DNA of 64,000 nt from Gaiellasilicea sp963761905 (GTDB taxonomy: Bacteria; Actinomycetota; Thermoleophilia; Gaiellales; Gaiellaceae). Made by a program: the position numbers and the translations under genes. Each line of letters starts with the position of its first letter. The first letter of the stretch is position 1. The stretch is taken from contig CAVXIQ010000006.1 of the NCBI GenBank assembly GCA_963761905.1, positions 558,001 to 622,000 of the forward strand, given 5' to 3'. Below, one piece after another: positions 63,489-64,000 of the stretch. The notes under the pieces are model-generated. The model had not been told where the DNA came from. It saw only the letters and a program-made list of their open reading frames with translations, and ran no database searches.

Positions 63489-64000
63489 TCATCCGCGCTC
63501 GACCGGGTTCCCGAGCTCCGACCATTCGCTCCACGAGCCCGGGTAGAGGCGCACGTCGTCGCGACCGGCGAGCGTCAGCGCGAGGACGTTCACGCAGGCC
63601 GTGACGCCCGAGCCGCAGTAGGCGACGAGCTCCGGCGCCTCGAGCAACTCGGCCGGCAGCGGCGCCGTCTCCGTGAACGGGAGGTTGCGGGCACCCGGAA
63701 TCCGGCCCGCGATCCGGTCGATCGGCTCCACCTCGCCGCGGTAGCGCTCGGGAGCCCGCGCATCGAGCAGGACGAGGCGCGGATCGCCGAGCCTGGCAAG
63801 CAGCTCCCCGGCGCTCGCGAGGTCGTCGGACCTCGAGGGGGGCGACGAACTCGGCCGGTGCGATCTCCTCGGAATCGGAGCGAAGCGGCCCGTTCCAGCA
63901 GGCGAGGTCGATCGCCGCGGCGCGGTCGTGGCCGAAGTGGCGCAGGAGCCACCAGAGCCGTGCGGCCCAGCCGGTTCCCGCGTCGTAGCCGACGACGAGC
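63489..64000 (-). CDS. Sulfurtransferase, rhodanese repeat (5' end outside window, frame break near 63839)
   Basis: The C-terminal part of a SseA-like thiosulfate/3-mercaptopyruvate sulfurtransferase. The catalytic rhodanese domain reads LLARLGDPRLVLLDARAPERYRGE, then IPGARNLPF and the active-site loop YCGSGVTACVNV with the nucleophilic Cys, as in SseA. The upstream portion from the window end (LVVGYDAGTGWAARLWWLLRHFGH, split by the inactive-domain Gly) is in another frame; dropping one base from the G run at 63837-63842 joins the two. The N-terminal domain lies beyond the window. Confidence 0.85.
   Translation of the reverse strand, partial: SSSATTREPAGPHGSGGSCATSATTAPRRSTSPAGTGRFAPIPRRSHRPSSSPPSRSDDLASAGELLARLGDPRLVLLDARAPERYRGEVEPIDRIAGRIPGARNLPFTETAPLPAELLEAPELVAYCGSGVTACVNVLALTLAGRDDVRLYPGSWSEWSELGNPVERG

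Overview
The window is high-GC, densely packed bacterial chromosome with many GTG/TTG starts and stop/start overlaps (ATGA, GTGA, TTGA). Gene content points to an actinobacterium, most likely of the Thermoleophilia type. The main clues are a caa3-type oxidase operon carrying Usp-like proteins, a fhaA-fhaB-pstP-ftsW-pbpA-pknB-ddl cell-wall/kinase cluster, SUF-type Fe-S assembly, TatA/TatC and DUF6458. This placement is inference; no rRNA or tRNA gene is present to test it.

Layout. 1-5.8 kb: end of a sensor kinase, a small membrane protein, then an aerobic terminal oxidase operon (subunits II, I, III) interleaved with three copies of a Usp-like domain. 5.8-10.2 kb (minus): diheme cytochrome c lipoprotein, STAS protein, TPR protein, amidohydrolase, tatC, tatA. 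10.3-17 kb (plus): SDR, sufC-sufB-VOC-VOC-small ORF-sufD, an unknown protein and an NAD(P)-binding protein. 17-21.5 kb: a histidine kinase gene with its core deleted, then a 1079-residue exported two-domain hydrolase. 21-25.5 kb: a deoxyribosyltransferase-like gene, queF, and a tightly coupled heme peroxidase / metallo-hydrolase / P450 operon. 25.6-34 kb: MmcQ-like, CbxX-type AAA, YceH, cupin, FAD oxidoreductase, MFS, EttA. 33.5-37.3 kb: MaoC, methyltransferase, Lon-N domain protein, sufS-sufU-Rieske. 37.3-41 kb: Tat-type intradiol dioxygenase, a gene-free 325-base stretch holding a candidate structured RNA, an epimerase-like gene, dcd and a DUF4015 protein. 41-50.9 kb: pdxH and a GABA-type aminotransferase, a sensor Ser/Thr kinase, an ArsR/SRPBCC pair, a large LuxR regulator, a DUF4242-methyltransferase fusion and a membrane nucleotide cyclase. 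50.9-60.7 kb (minus): the cell-wall/phosphosignalling operon. 60.8-64 kb: membrane proteins, HNH endonuclease, DUF2199, sulfurtransferase (cut by the window end).

Genes work together in three main blocks: respiration (oxidase plus soluble cytochrome), Fe-S cluster assembly split over two loci 20 kb apart, and peptidoglycan synthesis under Ser/Thr kinase, phosphatase and FHA control.

One property cuts across the window. At least eleven frame breaks interrupt otherwise intact genes, including ctaE, sufB and fhaB. Every one is repaired by removing a single base, usually from a short G/C run. This looks like systematic single-base insertion error in the assembly rather than gene decay, so such genes are annotated here as one CDS across both frames.
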